NCBI GenBank assembly: GCA_963722905.1
Contig: CAVROT010000001.1
Span: 124,001-188,000, forward strand
Length of the DNA stretch: 64,000 bases
Source: CAVROT01 sp963722905
Lineage (GTDB): Bacteria; Pseudomonadota; Alphaproteobacteria; Rhodobacterales; Rhodobacteraceae
Direction of reading: 5' to 3'
The notes under the pieces are model-generated. The model did not search any database and was not told the origin of the DNA. It saw only the letters and a program-made list of their open reading frames with translations. Both the position numbers and the translations under genes were made by a program. Within the stretch, counting starts at the first letter, position 1, and each line of letters starts with the position of its first letter. Positions 51,290 to 60,567 of this stretch are shown in pieces.

Positions 51290-52111
51290 ATGGGGCGTAT
51301 ATGGGCGGCGGCGGTATTCGGGCTGGCGGGCTTCGCGCTGCTGGTCGGACTGGGAACCTGGCAGGTGCAGCGGCTGGCGTGGAAGCGGGGCATCCTGGCC
51401 GATATCGAGGCGCGGATCGACGCGCCGCCGGTGGCGCTTCCGGACGCGCCGGACGCCCGGCAGGACCGCTATCTGCCGGTGCGGGTGGCGGGGCGCACCA
51501 CCGGTGAGGAATTGCGCCTGCTCGTCTCGCTGCCGCGGATCGGCGCCGGCTATCGAATCGTCGCGGCGCTGGACCTGGGGGCGCTGCCGCCTCCGGGGTC
51601 GCCGGGCGCCGTCGCGCTGCCGGGCGGCGACCTGCGCCAGCCGATGATCGACCCGCTGGAGGTGGCGACGCCGGGCGCCGCGATGCCGGGCCTCGGCGCG
51701 ACGGGCGATCCGGCCCTCTCGCGGCGGCGGATCATGGTCGACCTCGGGTTTGTGCGCGTGGAGGACACGACGGCGCGAAACCCCGCGCGCCTCGACGTCA
51801 TTGGCAACTTGCACTGGCCTGACGAGGTCGACGGGTTCACCCCCGATCCCGACGTTGAAGCCGACATCTGGTTCGCCCGCGACGTCCCCGCGATGGCCGA
51901 CGCGCTGGGGACGGAGCCCGTCCTGGTGGTGGCGCGCAGCGTCGATCCGGGGCAGGGCACCCAGCCGCTGCCTGTGGGGACCGAGGGTATCCCCGACGAT
52001 CACCTGAACTATGCGATCACCTGGTTCACCCTCGCCGCGATATGGGCGGGGATGACGACGCTCCTGATCCGGCGTATGGCCCGGGCGGGGCGCACCGGAG
52101 GACCGGCATGA
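51290..52111 (+). CDS. SURF1 family cytochrome oxidase biogenesis protein
   Basis: Surf1 helps insert haem a into cytochrome oxidase. The 273-residue protein has the two terminal membrane helices (AAAVFGLAGFALLVGLGTWQ and NYAITWFTLAAIWAGMTTLL) that bracket the domain, the GTWQVQRLAWKRGILADIEAR motif after the first, and the family C-terminal NYAITWF motif. The ATG at 51290 follows CGGAGGG. Its stop overlaps the thrC start (ATGA). Placement after ctaE is usual. Confidence 0.93.
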   Translation: MGRIWAAAVFGLAGFALLVGLGTWQVQRLAWKRGILADIEARIDAPPVALPDAPDARQDRYLPVRVAGRTTGEELRLLVSLPRIGAGYRIVAALDLGALPPPGSPGAVALPGGDLRQPMIDPLEVATPGAAMPGLGATGDPALSRRRIMVDLGFVRVEDTTARNPARLDVIGNLHWPDEVDGFTPDPDVEADIWFARDVPAMADALGTEPVLVVARSVDPGQGTQPLPVGTEGIPDDHLNYAITWFTLAAIWAGMTTLLIRRMARAGRTGGPA

Positions 52112-53509
52112 TCTACCAATCCACCCGTGGCGGCGCCGAGCGTCTGGGCTTCGAGGCCGCGATGCTGTCCGGGCTGGCGCGCGACGGCGGGCTCTACCTG
52201 CCCTCGTCCATCCCGGTCATGGCCAAGGGCGACATCGCCGCGCTGGAAGGCCTGCCCTACGAGGAGGTGGCGCTGCGCGTCATACGCCCCTTCCTTGACG
52301 GCGGCATCCCCGACGACCGGCTGGCCGGAATGATCGGCGCGGCCTATGCGGACTTCGGACACGTCGCCCGGGCGCCGCTGGTCCAGCTGGCCCCGTCGCT
52401 GTGGCTGCTTGAGCTTTTCCACGGCCCGACCCTGGCCTTCAAGGACTTCGCGATGCAGCTGATCGGGCAGCTCTTCGCCGAGGCGATGGGCCGGCGCGGT
52501 GGGCGCCTGACCGTCGTGGGCGCCACGTCGGGCGATACCGGCAGCGCTGCGATCGAGGCCTTCCGCGGGCTGGCGGACGTCGACGTCTTCATCCTCTACC
52601 CCCACGGCCGGGTGAGCGAGGTGCAGCGGCGCCAGATGACGACCCCGTCCGAGGCCAACGTGCATGCGCTGGCCGTCCGCGGCGACTTCGACGACTGCCA
52701 GGCTGACGGTGAAGGCGATGTTCAACGACCATGCCTTCCGCGACCGGGTGTCGCTGACGGCCGTCAACAGCATCAACTGGGCGCGGGTGCTGGCGCAGGT
52801 GGTCTACTACTTCACCGCAGCCGTGGCGCTTGGGGCACCGGGCCGCCGCGTGGACTTCACCGTTCCGACGGGCAACTTCGGCGACATCTTCGCCGGCTAT
52901 ATCGCGCGCGAGATGGGGCTGCCCATCGGCCGGCTGGTCGCGGCGACCAACCGCAACGACATCCTGCACCGCACGCTCACCACCGGCGCGCACCGCCGCG
53001 AAGGCGTCGCGCCGACGATGAGCCCGTCGATGGACATCGAGGTCTCCAGCAACTTCGAGCGCGCCCTGCATCTGGCCTACGGCCGCGACGGCGGTGCGGT
53101 GCGTCAACTGATGGACGAGCTGTCGGGCGGCGGATTCGACATCAGCCAGGGCGCGCTGGAGGCGCTGCAGGAGATCTACGGATCGGGCCGCGCGTCCGAG
53201 GACGAGACGGCGGCGACGATCCGCCGGGTCCATGCCGAAACGGGCGAGGTGCTTTGCCCCCACAGCGCCGTCGGCGTGAAGGTCGCCGAGGAGAACGTTA
53301 CGCCCGGCACGCCCATGGTCGCGCTGGCCACCGCGCACCCGGCCAAGTTCGCCGACGCGGTGGTGGCGGCGACCGGCGCGTGTCCCGCCCTTCCATCCCG
53401 GATGGCCGACCTCTATGACAGAGCGGAACGGCTGACCGAGGTGGACCTCGACCAAGGCCGGATACAGCGCCTTATCGAGGGCCGCATCGGGGAGAGACCG
53501 CCCAAGTGA
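52108..53509 (+). pseudogene. thrC: Threonine synthase, frame-broken (likely 1-nt sequence error)
   Basis: ThrC converts O-phosphohomoserine to threonine with PLP. From the ATG at 52108 the frame gives MIYQSTRGGAERLGFEAAML, the PLP lysine in GPTLAFKDFAMQLIGQLF and TVVGATSGDTGSAAIEAF, up to DFDDCQA. The next frame then carries VKAMFNDHAFRDRVSLTAVN, TVPTGNFGDIFAGYIAREMG and the C-terminal HPAKFADAVV, to the stop at 53509. The length is 3n+1. Removing T52704 gives CQATVKAMFNDH and a 466-residue protein of normal size. As written, the reading frame fails after about 200 residues. The gene is coupled to surf1 and to the M16 peptidase. Confidence 0.92.
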
Positions 53510-54768
53510 CCGTTCGAACGCACACGCTGGAGAACGGGCTGAGGATCGTCACCGAGGACATGCCGGGTCTGGAATTGGCCGCCCTGGGCGTCTGGATCGC
53601 CGCCGGCGGCCGTCACGAGCGGGCCGAACAGAACGGCGTGGCGCATTTCCTCGAACACATGGCCTTCAAGGGCACGGCCCGGCGCAGCGCGCTTCAGATC
53701 GCCGAGGCGATCGAGGACGTGGGCGGCTATATCAACGCCTACACCAGCCGCGAGATGACGGCCTATTACGCCCGCGTCCTCAAGCAGGATGTTCCGCTGG
53801 CGCTCGACGTCATCGCCGACATCGTCACCAGCCCGGCTTTCGACGAGAGCGAGATCGAGGTCGAGCGCGGCGTGATCCTGCAGGAGATCGGCCAGGTCCT
53901 CGACACGCCGGACGACATCGTCTTCGACTGGCTGCAGGAGGTCGCCTATCCCGGACAGCCGCTGGGGCGGTCGATCCTCGGACCGTCCGAACGGGTGTCG
54001 GCCTTCGGGCGCGACGACCTGTCGGGCTTCGTCCGCGAACGCTACGGCCCGGCCGAGATGATCGTGTCCGCGGCCGGCGCCGTCGATCACGACGCCATCG
54101 TCGCGGCGGCCGAGGCGGCGCTGGGCCATCTGCCCGCCCGCCCAAGCCGTGCGGTCGAGCCGGCGCGGTTCCTGGGCGGCGAACGGCGCGAGGACCGCGC
54201 GCTGGAGCAGGTACATTTCGCCCTCGCGCTGGACAGCCCCGGCTATCGCGACCAGGGGTTCTACGTCGCTCAGACCTATGCCAGCGCGCTGGGCGGGGGG
54301 ATGTCGTCGCGTCTCTTCCAGGAGGTCCGCGAACGGCGCGGCCTGTGCTATTCGATCTTCGCGCAGGCGGGCGCCTATTCGGACGCCGGGATGATGACGA
54401 TCTATGCCGGCACATCGGCGGAACGGATCGCCGAACTGGCCGATGTAACCATCGACGAAATGCGCCGCGCCGCCGACGACATGACCCCGGCCGAGGTTGC
54501 GCGCGCCCGCGCGCAGATGAAGGCGGGGCTGCTGATGGGGCTTGAATCGCCCTCCAGCCGGGCAGAGCGTCTGGCAAGGCTGATCACGATCTGGGGTCGC
54601 GTGCCGGAACTGGATGAGACGGTGGCGCGCATCGACGCCGTCACCACCGGCGACGTGCGCGCATTCGGCGCCGCGCTGGCAACTTCCGGCAAGGCGGCGC
54701 TGGCGCTTTACGGTCCGGTCGGCTCCGCGCCCGGCCTGGAGGCGTTGAACGGCCGGCTGGCGGCTTGA
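53506..54768 (+). CDS. M16 family zinc metallopeptidase (processing-protease-like)
   Basis: The 420-residue protein has the inverse zinc motif HFLEHMAFKG near residue 47 with the distal glutamate in IEVERGVILQE, and the C-terminal half shows the inactive-domain GGGMSSRLFQEVRERRGLCY pattern typical of M16 peptidases such as mitochondrial processing peptidase beta. It starts with GTG 53506, overlapping the thrC stop. Its place after thrC is common in Rhodobacterales. Substrate unknown. Confidence 0.91.
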   Translation: MTVRTHTLENGLRIVTEDMPGLELAALGVWIAAGGRHERAEQNGVAHFLEHMAFKGTARRSALQIAEAIEDVGGYINAYTSREMTAYYARVLKQDVPLALDVIADIVTSPAFDESEIEVERGVILQEIGQVLDTPDDIVFDWLQEVAYPGQPLGRSILGPSERVSAFGRDDLSGFVRERYGPAEMIVSAAGAVDHDAIVAAAEAALGHLPARPSRAVEPARFLGGERREDRALEQVHFALALDSPGYRDQGFYVAQTYASALGGGMSSRLFQEVRERRGLCYSIFAQAGAYSDAGMMTIYAGTSAERIAELADVTIDEMRRAADDMTPAEVARARAQMKAGLLMGLESPSSRAERLARLITIWGRVPELDETVARIDAVTTGDVRAFGAALATSGKAALALYGPVGSAPGLEALNGRLAA

Positions 54769-54813
54769 TGCGACCCGTCCCGGGGCCCCTGCGGGCGCGA
54801 TGAGGCGGGCCGC

Positions 54814-55398
54814 ATGCGACTGACCCGGCGCCGCGTCCGGATCGAGACCGAGCGCCTGACGCTGCGCCCGCCCCAGCACGGCGATTTCCGCGCCTGGACA
54901 GCGCTGCGGCGCGACAGCGCCGATTTTCTTCGTCCGTGGGAGCCGACTTGGGCCGACGATCACCTTTCGCGCAAGTCCTTCACCAACCGTGTGTATTGGG
55001 CGCAGCGAACCATTGCGGACGGCACGGCCATGCCGATGTTCCTGCTGCGACGCTCCGACGACATGCTTCTGGGGGCCATCACACTGGACCACATCCGCCG
55101 TGGCCCCGCGCAGGCGGGCACGATGGGCTACTGGATCGGCCAGCCGTTCGCGCGGCAGGGCTACATGGGCGAGGCCATTGCCGGGATGGTGCATCACGCC
55201 TTCTCGGCCCTCGACATCAGCCGCATCGAAAGCGCCTGCCTGGCCGAGAACGCGGCCTCCCGCGCCGCGCTGGAGCGGTCGGGGTTCAAGTACGAGGGCG
55301 TCGCGCAGAGCTACCTCCAGATCGGCGGGCGATGGCGCAATCACGTGCTGTACGCCAACCTGCGTTCGGACCGGCGGGGACGGACCACGGCGGGCTGA
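54814..55398 (+). CDS. RimJ/RimL-type GNAT N-acetyltransferase
   Basis: The 194-residue protein has the RimJ signature ERLTLRPPQHGDFRAW, LLGAITLDHIRRG, the acetyl-CoA loop WIGQPFARQGYMGEA and ENAASRAALERSGFKYEG. It probably acetylates an N-terminal amine of a ribosomal protein or another substrate. It follows the M16 gene by 45 bp and is probably co-transcribed. No further evidence is available to define the substrate. Confidence 0.9.
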   Translation: MRLTRRRVRIETERLTLRPPQHGDFRAWTALRRDSADFLRPWEPTWADDHLSRKSFTNRVYWAQRTIADGTAMPMFLLRRSDDMLLGAITLDHIRRGPAQAGTMGYWIGQPFARQGYMGEAIAGMVHHAFSALDISRIESACLAENAASRAALERSGFKYEGVAQSYLQIGGRWRNHVLYANLRSDRRGRTTAG

Positions 55399-55467
55399 GG
55401 TCAGGCGGCATGGCGATGGTGACGCCGGGTCCGCGCGCGCTATGATCCCGGCCGAGGAGGACCGCCC

Positions 55468-56286
55468 ATGCGCCCGATGTTGATCCTTGCCGCCCTGCTG
55501 CTGTCGACCCCCGCGATTGCGCAGGACCGTCGGCCCAGCCACTGCGTCGCCATTGCCGGCGCCGCGCCGGGCATCGAATACCTCCACCGCGCGGCCTGGA
55601 CAGATCCGGTGCCGGAGTGGGAGGTGCGGATCAGCTACATCGACCACGCCATGTTCATGATCCAGACGGCGGACGGGCTGAGCGCCGTCACCGACTACAC
55701 GGGGCGGCTGGGGCCGGCCGATCACGTGCCCGACGTCGCCACCATGAACCACGCGCACGCAACCCACTGGACGGCGATGCCGGACGAACGCATCCCCCAT
55801 GTCCTCAAGGGCTGGGGCGATGGGCGCGTCCCGGCCGAGCATCACCTCGACCTGGGCGGGATGCTGGTGCGCAACGTCGCGACCGACATCCGCAGCCGTT
55901 GGGACGACGGGGTCGAGAAATACGGCAATTCGATCTTCGTCTTCGAGGTCGAGGGCCTGTGCATCGGCCACCTCGGCCACCTGCATCACGAACCCGACGC
56001 CCAGCAGTTCGCGGCGCTGGGACGGCTGGACGTGGTCATGGCGGCCGTCGACGGCGGGACCTCCCTGGATTTGCCGACGATGATCGGGGTGTTGAAGCGC
56101 CTGAAATCATCGGTCGTCATCCCGATGCACTGGTTCGGGTCCGGCACGCTGGAGACCTTCCTTCGGGGCATGTCGGACGAGTTCGACGTGCAGCGTACCG
56201 GTGACTCGTCGATGACGGTGGGGCTGCGGACCCTCCCGGACCGCCCGACGGTCATGGTGCTGGAGCCGCGGTTCCTGACCCGCTAG
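55468..56286 (+). CDS. Secreted metallo-beta-lactamase-fold-like hydrolase
   Basis: The 272-residue protein has a signal peptide (TPAIAQ, about residue 19). Its body resembles the L-ascorbate lactonase/UPF0173 type of beta-lactamase-fold hydrolase: MFMIQTADGLSAVTDYTGRL, TMNHAHATHWTAMPDERIPH, CIGHLGHLHHEPDAQQF and VVIPMHWFGSGTLETFL. Histidines are plentiful at the expected positions, although the classic HxHxDH is not complete. A GAGGAGG site precedes the ATG. Periplasmic location is expected; the substrate is not known. Confidence 0.8.
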   Translation: MRPMLILAALLLSTPAIAQDRRPSHCVAIAGAAPGIEYLHRAAWTDPVPEWEVRISYIDHAMFMIQTADGLSAVTDYTGRLGPADHVPDVATMNHAHATHWTAMPDERIPHVLKGWGDGRVPAEHHLDLGGMLVRNVATDIRSRWDDGVEKYGNSIFVFEVEGLCIGHLGHLHHEPDAQQFAALGRLDVVMAAVDGGTSLDLPTMIGVLKRLKSSVVIPMHWFGSGTLETFLRGMSDEFDVQRTGDSSMTVGLRTLPDRPTVMVLEPRFLTR

Positions 56287-56312
56287 GGCCCGGCTCCGTG
56301 GCTTTGGCCGAC

Positions 56313-57719
56313 ATGACGCCGGCACTGGCCGACGCCCTGCGCGGGACGTTGCCGCCCGCTGCCTTCCGAGACGCGGCACCGGCCTATTTCGAGGAACCGC
56401 GCGGCAAGTGGACGGGGCGTGGCATCGTTCTGGCGCCCGGCAGCACCCAGGAGGTGGCCGAGGTCGTGCGCTTTGCCGCGCGCCACCGCGTCGGGATCGT
56501 GCCGTGGTCCGGCGGGACCGGGCTGGTCGGCGGACAGGTGATGCCGGACGGCGCGGCCCCCATCGTGCTGTCGCTGGAACGGATGACGCGGATCCGCGCG
56601 GTCCATGCGGACGAAGGCGTTCTGGTGGCCGAAGCGGGCGCGATCCTCGCCGACGTGCAGCGCGCGGCAGAGGATACGGGGCGGCTCTTTCCGTTGTCGC
56701 TGGCTTCGGAAGGGTCGGCGCGGATCGGCGGGCTGCTGGCCACCAACGCGGGCGGCGTCAACGTGCTGCGCTACGGTAACGCGCGCGACCTTGTGCTGGG
56801 GGTCGAGGCGGTCCTGCCGGACGGGTCGATCCTTCACGGCGCCCGGCGGCTGCGCAAGGACAACACCGGCTACGATCTCCGGCACCTTCTGATCGGCGCC
56901 GAGGGGACGCTGGGCGTCATCACCGCCGCTTCGCTGCGGCTGGTGCCCCGCCCCGCCGTCACGGGTGCCGCCATCATGGCGGTGACGGATCCGGCGGCGG
57001 CGCTGCGCCTGCTGGGTCTCGCGCAGGCCGCGGGCGGCATCAGCGCGTTCGAGCTGATCTCGGGCCAGGCGCTGCGCCTGCTGGACGAGGCGGGGCTCGA
57101 CCTGCGCCAGCCATTCGCAGAGGTGCCGGACTGGTGCGTACTGGTGGACATCGGCCTGCCCAAGGGGGGCGATCCCCCGGCCGTGCTGGAGGCGCTGTTC
57201 GTCGCCGGGTCCGAGGACGGGCTGGTGACGGACGGGGTGATCGCGGCGTCGGATGCCCAGCGCGCCGCCTTCTGGTCCCTGCGCGAAGGCATCCCCGAGG
57301 CGAACAGGCGCATCGGCGCCATCGTCAGCAACGACGTCTCCCTGCCGCTATCCGAGGTCGCGGGCTTCGTGGCCGAGGCGCCCGGCCGGGTCGAACGGGC
57401 GGCTGGCGGCTCGGTACGGATCAATGCCTTCGGCCATCTGGGCGACGGCAACCTGCATTACAACGTGTTCCCGCCCAGCGGAGCCGCGGCGTCGGACTAT
57501 CGCGACCGGGCAGTGGCCATCTCGGGCGAGATCGAAGAGATCGTCGCGCGCCGCGGCGGATCGTTCAGCGCCGAGCATGGCGTCGGCCGCGCCAAGGTGG
57601 GCCTGCTGGAGCGCTATGGCGACCCGGCCAAGCTGGCCGCGATGCACGCGATCAAGGCGGCGCTGGACCCGGCCGGGATCATGAACCCGGGCGCCGTGCT
57701 GCGCGCGCCGACCGGCTGA
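56313..57719 (+). CDS. FAD-binding oxidoreductase (GlcD/D2HGDH type)
   Basis: The 468-residue protein has the p-cresol methylhydroxylase-type FAD domain: IVPWSGGTGLVGGQVMPDG, ATNAGGVNVLRYGNARDLVL and HLLIGAEGTLGVITAASLRL. The C-terminal cap contains INAFGHLGDGNLHYNVFPP, GSFSAEHGVGRAKVGLLERY and DPAGIMNPGAVL, as in D-lactate, glycolate and D-2-hydroxyglutarate dehydrogenases. The histidines of GHLGDGNLHYN are the usual metal or substrate site. The start is ATG 56313; GTG 56298 is an alternative. Which 2-hydroxyacid it oxidises cannot be read from the sequence. Confidence 0.9.
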   Translation: MTPALADALRGTLPPAAFRDAAPAYFEEPRGKWTGRGIVLAPGSTQEVAEVVRFAARHRVGIVPWSGGTGLVGGQVMPDGAAPIVLSLERMTRIRAVHADEGVLVAEAGAILADVQRAAEDTGRLFPLSLASEGSARIGGLLATNAGGVNVLRYGNARDLVLGVEAVLPDGSILHGARRLRKDNTGYDLRHLLIGAEGTLGVITAASLRLVPRPAVTGAAIMAVTDPAAALRLLGLAQAAGGISAFELISGQALRLLDEAGLDLRQPFAEVPDWCVLVDIGLPKGGDPPAVLEALFVAGSEDGLVTDGVIAASDAQRAAFWSLREGIPEANRRIGAIVSNDVSLPLSEVAGFVAEAPGRVERAAGGSVRINAFGHLGDGNLHYNVFPPSGAAASDYRDRAVAISGEIEEIVARRGGSFSAEHGVGRAKVGLLERYGDPAKLAAMHAIKAALDPAGIMNPGAVLRAPTG

Positions 57720-57896
57720 GGAACGGTCGGCGCGCGCGGGCCGCGCCGCCGATCCGGCGCCCGCACCCTGTCGCGGCATCAGGTCGGCAACGAACCGCCC
57801 GGTGCGCCCGTCGCTTGCCATCAATCGAAAGGTCAGCGCGACGCTGCACGCGCCGACAGGCCGAGCGGCGGTGCCTGTCATCGGCGACACGGCCGC

Positions 57897-58250
57897 CTAT
57901 TGCAGCGTCAGGTCGGCGACGTCCCCGGTGCCACGGTCGGCGACGAATCGCACGGTGGCGCCGTCGCTCAGCACCACCTGGCAATTCGGCGCGAAGGCGC
58001 GCGTGCCGTAGGTCAGCGTGCGGCAGAAGAATCCGTCGCGCCATTCCCAACCGCCGGTGACTTTCGCGCCGAAGGCCCGGCCGGCGATCGTGCCGTCGCC
58101 CACCGTCAGACGGATCCCGAAGCGGGTGAGGTCGCGACCGCCGATCAGCGCCGCAAAGGCCGCGCGGTCGGTCACACGCTCCAGCCCCTGCGCCGACGCG
58201 GGATGCGACATGACGACGGCCGCGAGGGCGATCATGGCAAGGCGGCGCAT
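57897..58250 (-). CDS. Small secreted protein next to dapB
   Basis: The 117-residue protein has a signal peptide (SHPASAQ, about residue 20) and a compact domain with FAALIGGRDLTRFGIRLTVG, GGWEWRDGFFCRTLTYGTRA and two cysteines. Short proteins of this kind next to dapB are sometimes labelled dihydrodipicolinate reductase, but the sequence has no such fold, so I call it unknown. The ATG at 58250 starts the signal peptide. It lies downstream of dapB on the same strand. Confidence 0.78.
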   Translation of the reverse strand: MRRLAMIALAAVVMSHPASAQGLERVTDRAAFAALIGGRDLTRFGIRLTVGDGTIAGRAFGAKVTGGWEWRDGFFCRTLTYGTRAFAPNCQVVLSDGATVRFVADRGTGDVADLTLQ

Positions 58251-58344
58251 CGGGCTTCTCCTTCGGGACGGACTCCAGCCAACCATGCCCGCCCGCGCCC
58301 GTCCATGCGACAGTCGCGCGCCCGGTTCAGCCACTGGCAGGCCG

Positions 58345-59298
58345 TCAGCGCAGACCCAGAACGTCCAGCATGTCGTAATGCCCCGGCGGCCGGCCCTGAC
58401 CCCACAGCGCCGCGCGCAGGGCGCCGCGGGCGAAGAGGCGGCGGTCGGTGGCCTCGTGGCGCAGGGTCAGCGTCTCGCCCAGACCGGCGAAGATGACGTC
58501 GTGGGTGCCGACGATGTCGCCGCCGCGCAGGCTGGCGAAACCGATGGCGCCGGGCTGCCGTGCCGCACCTACGCCGTCGCGACCGCGTTCGGACACCGCA
58601 TCGAGGTCGACGCCCCGGCCCTCGGCCGCCGCCGCGCCCAGCATCAGCGCGGTGCCGGACGGCGCGTCGACCTTCATGCGGTGGTGCGCCTCGACGATCT
58701 CGATGTCGAAGCTGTCGTCCAGCGCGGCGGCGACCTGCCGGACGATCTGCATCAGCAGGTTCACCCCCAGGCTCATGTTGCCCGCGCGGACGACGGCACA
58801 GTGCCGCGCGGCGGCGTCGATCCGGGCGATATCGTCGGGCGCGAGGCCCGTCGTGCCGATGACGTGGACGGCGCGGGCCTGTGCGGCCAGCTCGGACAGG
58901 GCGACGGTGGCGGCAGGTGTGGTGAAGTCCAGCAGCGCCTGCGCGCGGGCCATCGGCTCCAGCGGGTCGTCGGTGACGATCATGCCCAGCGGCGCCCCGC
59001 CCGCGGCCGTGCCGACGTCCTGCCCGATCCAGTCGTGCCCCGGACGTTCCACCGCGCCGACCAGCCGGGCGGCATCGCTGTCGGCCACGAGATGCGCGAG
59101 CATCTGCCCCATCCGGCCCGACACGCCCGCGACGACGATGCCGGGCGCCTCTTCCGGCAGGACGAGACCGCCTTCGTCCTCAGCCACCTCCGCCTCCGCT
59201 GCGAAGGAGACAGACGATGATTGCTGCGCGACGCCCTCGGGCGCAGTGTCGCGCGGTTCGCCCCGATCCGCGTCGTGGGTGCCGTCGGTCCTGCCCAT
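58345..59298 (-). CDS. dapB: 4-hydroxy-tetrahydrodipicolinate reductase
   Basis: DapB reduces the dihydrodipicolinate precursor in lysine and meso-diaminopimelate synthesis. The core has the NAD(P) motif GIVVAGVSGRMGQML, the catalytic EAHHRMKVDAPSGTALML and the IGTTG loop. As read from ATG 59298 the protein has 317 residues, about 50 more than usual, with an acidic, low-complexity N-terminal extension. A GTG at 59187 with a perfect GGAGG five bases upstream would give a 280-residue protein much closer to the family. The ATG has an equally good GGAGG. I report the longer frame but consider the GTG start at least as likely. Confidence 0.9.
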   Translation of the reverse strand: MGRTDGTHDADRGEPRDTAPEGVAQQSSSVSFAAEAEVAEDEGGLVLPEEAPGIVVAGVSGRMGQMLAHLVADSDAARLVGAVERPGHDWIGQDVGTAAGGAPLGMIVTDDPLEPMARAQALLDFTTPAATVALSELAAQARAVHVIGTTGLAPDDIARIDAAARHCAVVRAGNMSLGVNLLMQIVRQVAAALDDSFDIEIVEAHHRMKVDAPSGTALMLGAAAAEGRGVDLDAVSERGRDGVGAARQPGAIGFASLRGGDIVGTHDVIFAGLGETLTLRHEATDRRLFARGALRAALWGQGRPPGHYDMLDVLGLR

Positions 59299-59358
59299 GC
59301 CGCCCTCCGTATCGCCGCGCTGTTGCGGTGCGGGGCCATGGGGCATAGATCGTCCGTC

Positions 59359-59811
59359 ATGGGCAAGAACCGTTTTTCGCAGGGAAGCGGCCCCTCGCAG
59401 CGCCAGTTGCGCGTGGGCGAGCTGATCCGCCGCACGCTGGCCGACGTGCTGAACCGGGGCGAGACGCACGACCCCGAGCTCGACGCCATGTCGATCACGG
59501 TGAGCGAGGTGCGGACCTCGCCCGATCTGCGCATCGCGACGGCCTATGTCCTTCCGCTGGGCGGCAGCGGCCGGCCCGAGGCCATCGCCGCGCTGGCCCG
59601 CAACCGGTCCGAGCTGCGCCGCGCCGTGTCGAAGGAGCTGACGCTGAAGTTCGCCCCGGACCTGCGATTCCTGATCGACGAGACGTTCGACCGGATGGAC
59701 GAGACCCGGGCGCTTCTGGCGCGCGACGACGTGCGGCGCGATCTTTCGGCGGAGGATGGCGACGATGTCGACGATGCTGATGACGACGGCGGGGACACGC
59801 CCCATGCCTGA
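59359..59811 (+). CDS. rbfA: 30S ribosome-binding factor RbfA
   Basis: RbfA binds the immature 30S near helix 1 of 16S rRNA and helps late maturation, particularly in the cold. The 150-residue protein has the KH-like core SQRQLRVGELIRRTLADVLN, ITVSEVRTSPDLRIATAYVL and RRAVSKELTLKFAPDLRFLI, then an acidic tail. An ATG 21 nt earlier is possible, but MGKNRFSQGSGPSQRQ matches the family. Its last 8 nt overlap the glycosidase start. Confidence 0.95.
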   Translation: MGKNRFSQGSGPSQRQLRVGELIRRTLADVLNRGETHDPELDAMSITVSEVRTSPDLRIATAYVLPLGGSGRPEAIAALARNRSELRRAVSKELTLKFAPDLRFLIDETFDRMDETRALLARDDVRRDLSAEDGDDVDDADDDGGDTPHA

Positions 59812-60565
59812 CCTCTGGCGCCGGTGGCGCCGCGTTCTGCTGGCCGCGGGGCTGCTGGCGCTGCCCGCCGCCGCCGGCGCGGCCCCCGCGTGCGAGGCCA
59901 TCGACTTCGACGGCGCCGCATTCACCGCCTGCACCGTGGATCTTGGCCGGGACACCCTGCGGCTGTGGCTGGACGATCCCGCCGGCACGCCCTGGGGTCA
60001 GTTCTCGCGCCTCGGCGACGCGCTGGCGCGGGACGGCGCCGACCTGACGCTGGCGATGAACGGCGGGATGTACCACCCCGACCGGTCGCCCGTCGGCCTT
60101 TACGTCGAGGACGGGGTCGAACTGGCGCCGCTGGTCACGTCGGCGGGGCCGGGAAACTTCGGCATGCTCCCCAACGGCGTGCTCTGTCTGTCGCCGGGTC
60201 GCGCACAGGTGATCGAGACGCGGACCTATGCCGCCGACCGCCCGGCCTGCGACTGGGCGACGCAATCGGGGCCGATGCTGGTCCAGGGTGGCGCGTTGCA
60301 CCCGAGGTTCATACCCGACAGCCCGTCGCTCTACGTCCGCAATGGCATCGGCGTCACGCCCGCCGGCGACCGGGCGGTTCTGGCGATCTCAGACCAGCCG
60401 GTGAATTTCCACCACTTCGCGCGCCTCTTCCGCGACCGGCTGGGGTTGCGCGACGCGCTCTACCTCGACGGCAGCGTGTCGCGGCTGTGGGCGCCCGGCG
60501 CGGGGCGGCGCGACATCGGTTTCGCGGTGGGGCCGATCCTGGGCATCGCGCGGCCCGGGGGCTAG
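59804..60565 (+). CDS. Secreted phosphodiester glycosidase family protein
   Basis: The 253-residue protein has a signal peptide (ALPAAAGA, about residue 27) and the NAGPA (phosphodiester N-acetylglucosaminidase) domain pattern: TLAMNGGMYHPDRSPVGLYV, the FGMLPNGVLCL stretch and NGIGVTPAGDRAVLAIS, ending in LYLDGSVSRLWAP. The fold suggests cleavage of a sugar phosphodiester in the periplasm. The gene lies between rbfA and truB with an 8-nt overlap, an order seen in related genomes as I recall. Confidence 0.87.
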   Translation: MPDLWRRWRRVLLAAGLLALPAAAGAAPACEAIDFDGAAFTACTVDLGRDTLRLWLDDPAGTPWGQFSRLGDALARDGADLTLAMNGGMYHPDRSPVGLYVEDGVELAPLVTSAGPGNFGMLPNGVLCLSPGRAQVIETRTYAADRPACDWATQSGPMLVQGGALHPRFIPDSPSLYVRNGIGVTPAGDRAVLAISDQPVNFHHFARLFRDRLGLRDALYLDGSVSRLWAPGAGRRDIGFAVGPILGIARPGG

Positions 60566-60567
60566 GC

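Noticed and set aside
23898..53509. Genuine pseudogene formation in puhE, hemA, topA and thrC
   Set aside because: All four keep full-length conserved sequence on both sides of the break, operon overlaps are intact and most are essential, so sequence error is the simpler reading.
53413..55989. 858-codon antisense frame over M16 peptidase and GNAT
   Set aside because: Shadow frame; the plus-strand genes have metal-binding and acetyl-CoA motifs.
57897..58250. Second dihydrodipicolinate reductase next to dapB
   Set aside because: The protein is secreted, 117 residues long and lacks the nucleotide-binding and catalytic motifs of DapB.
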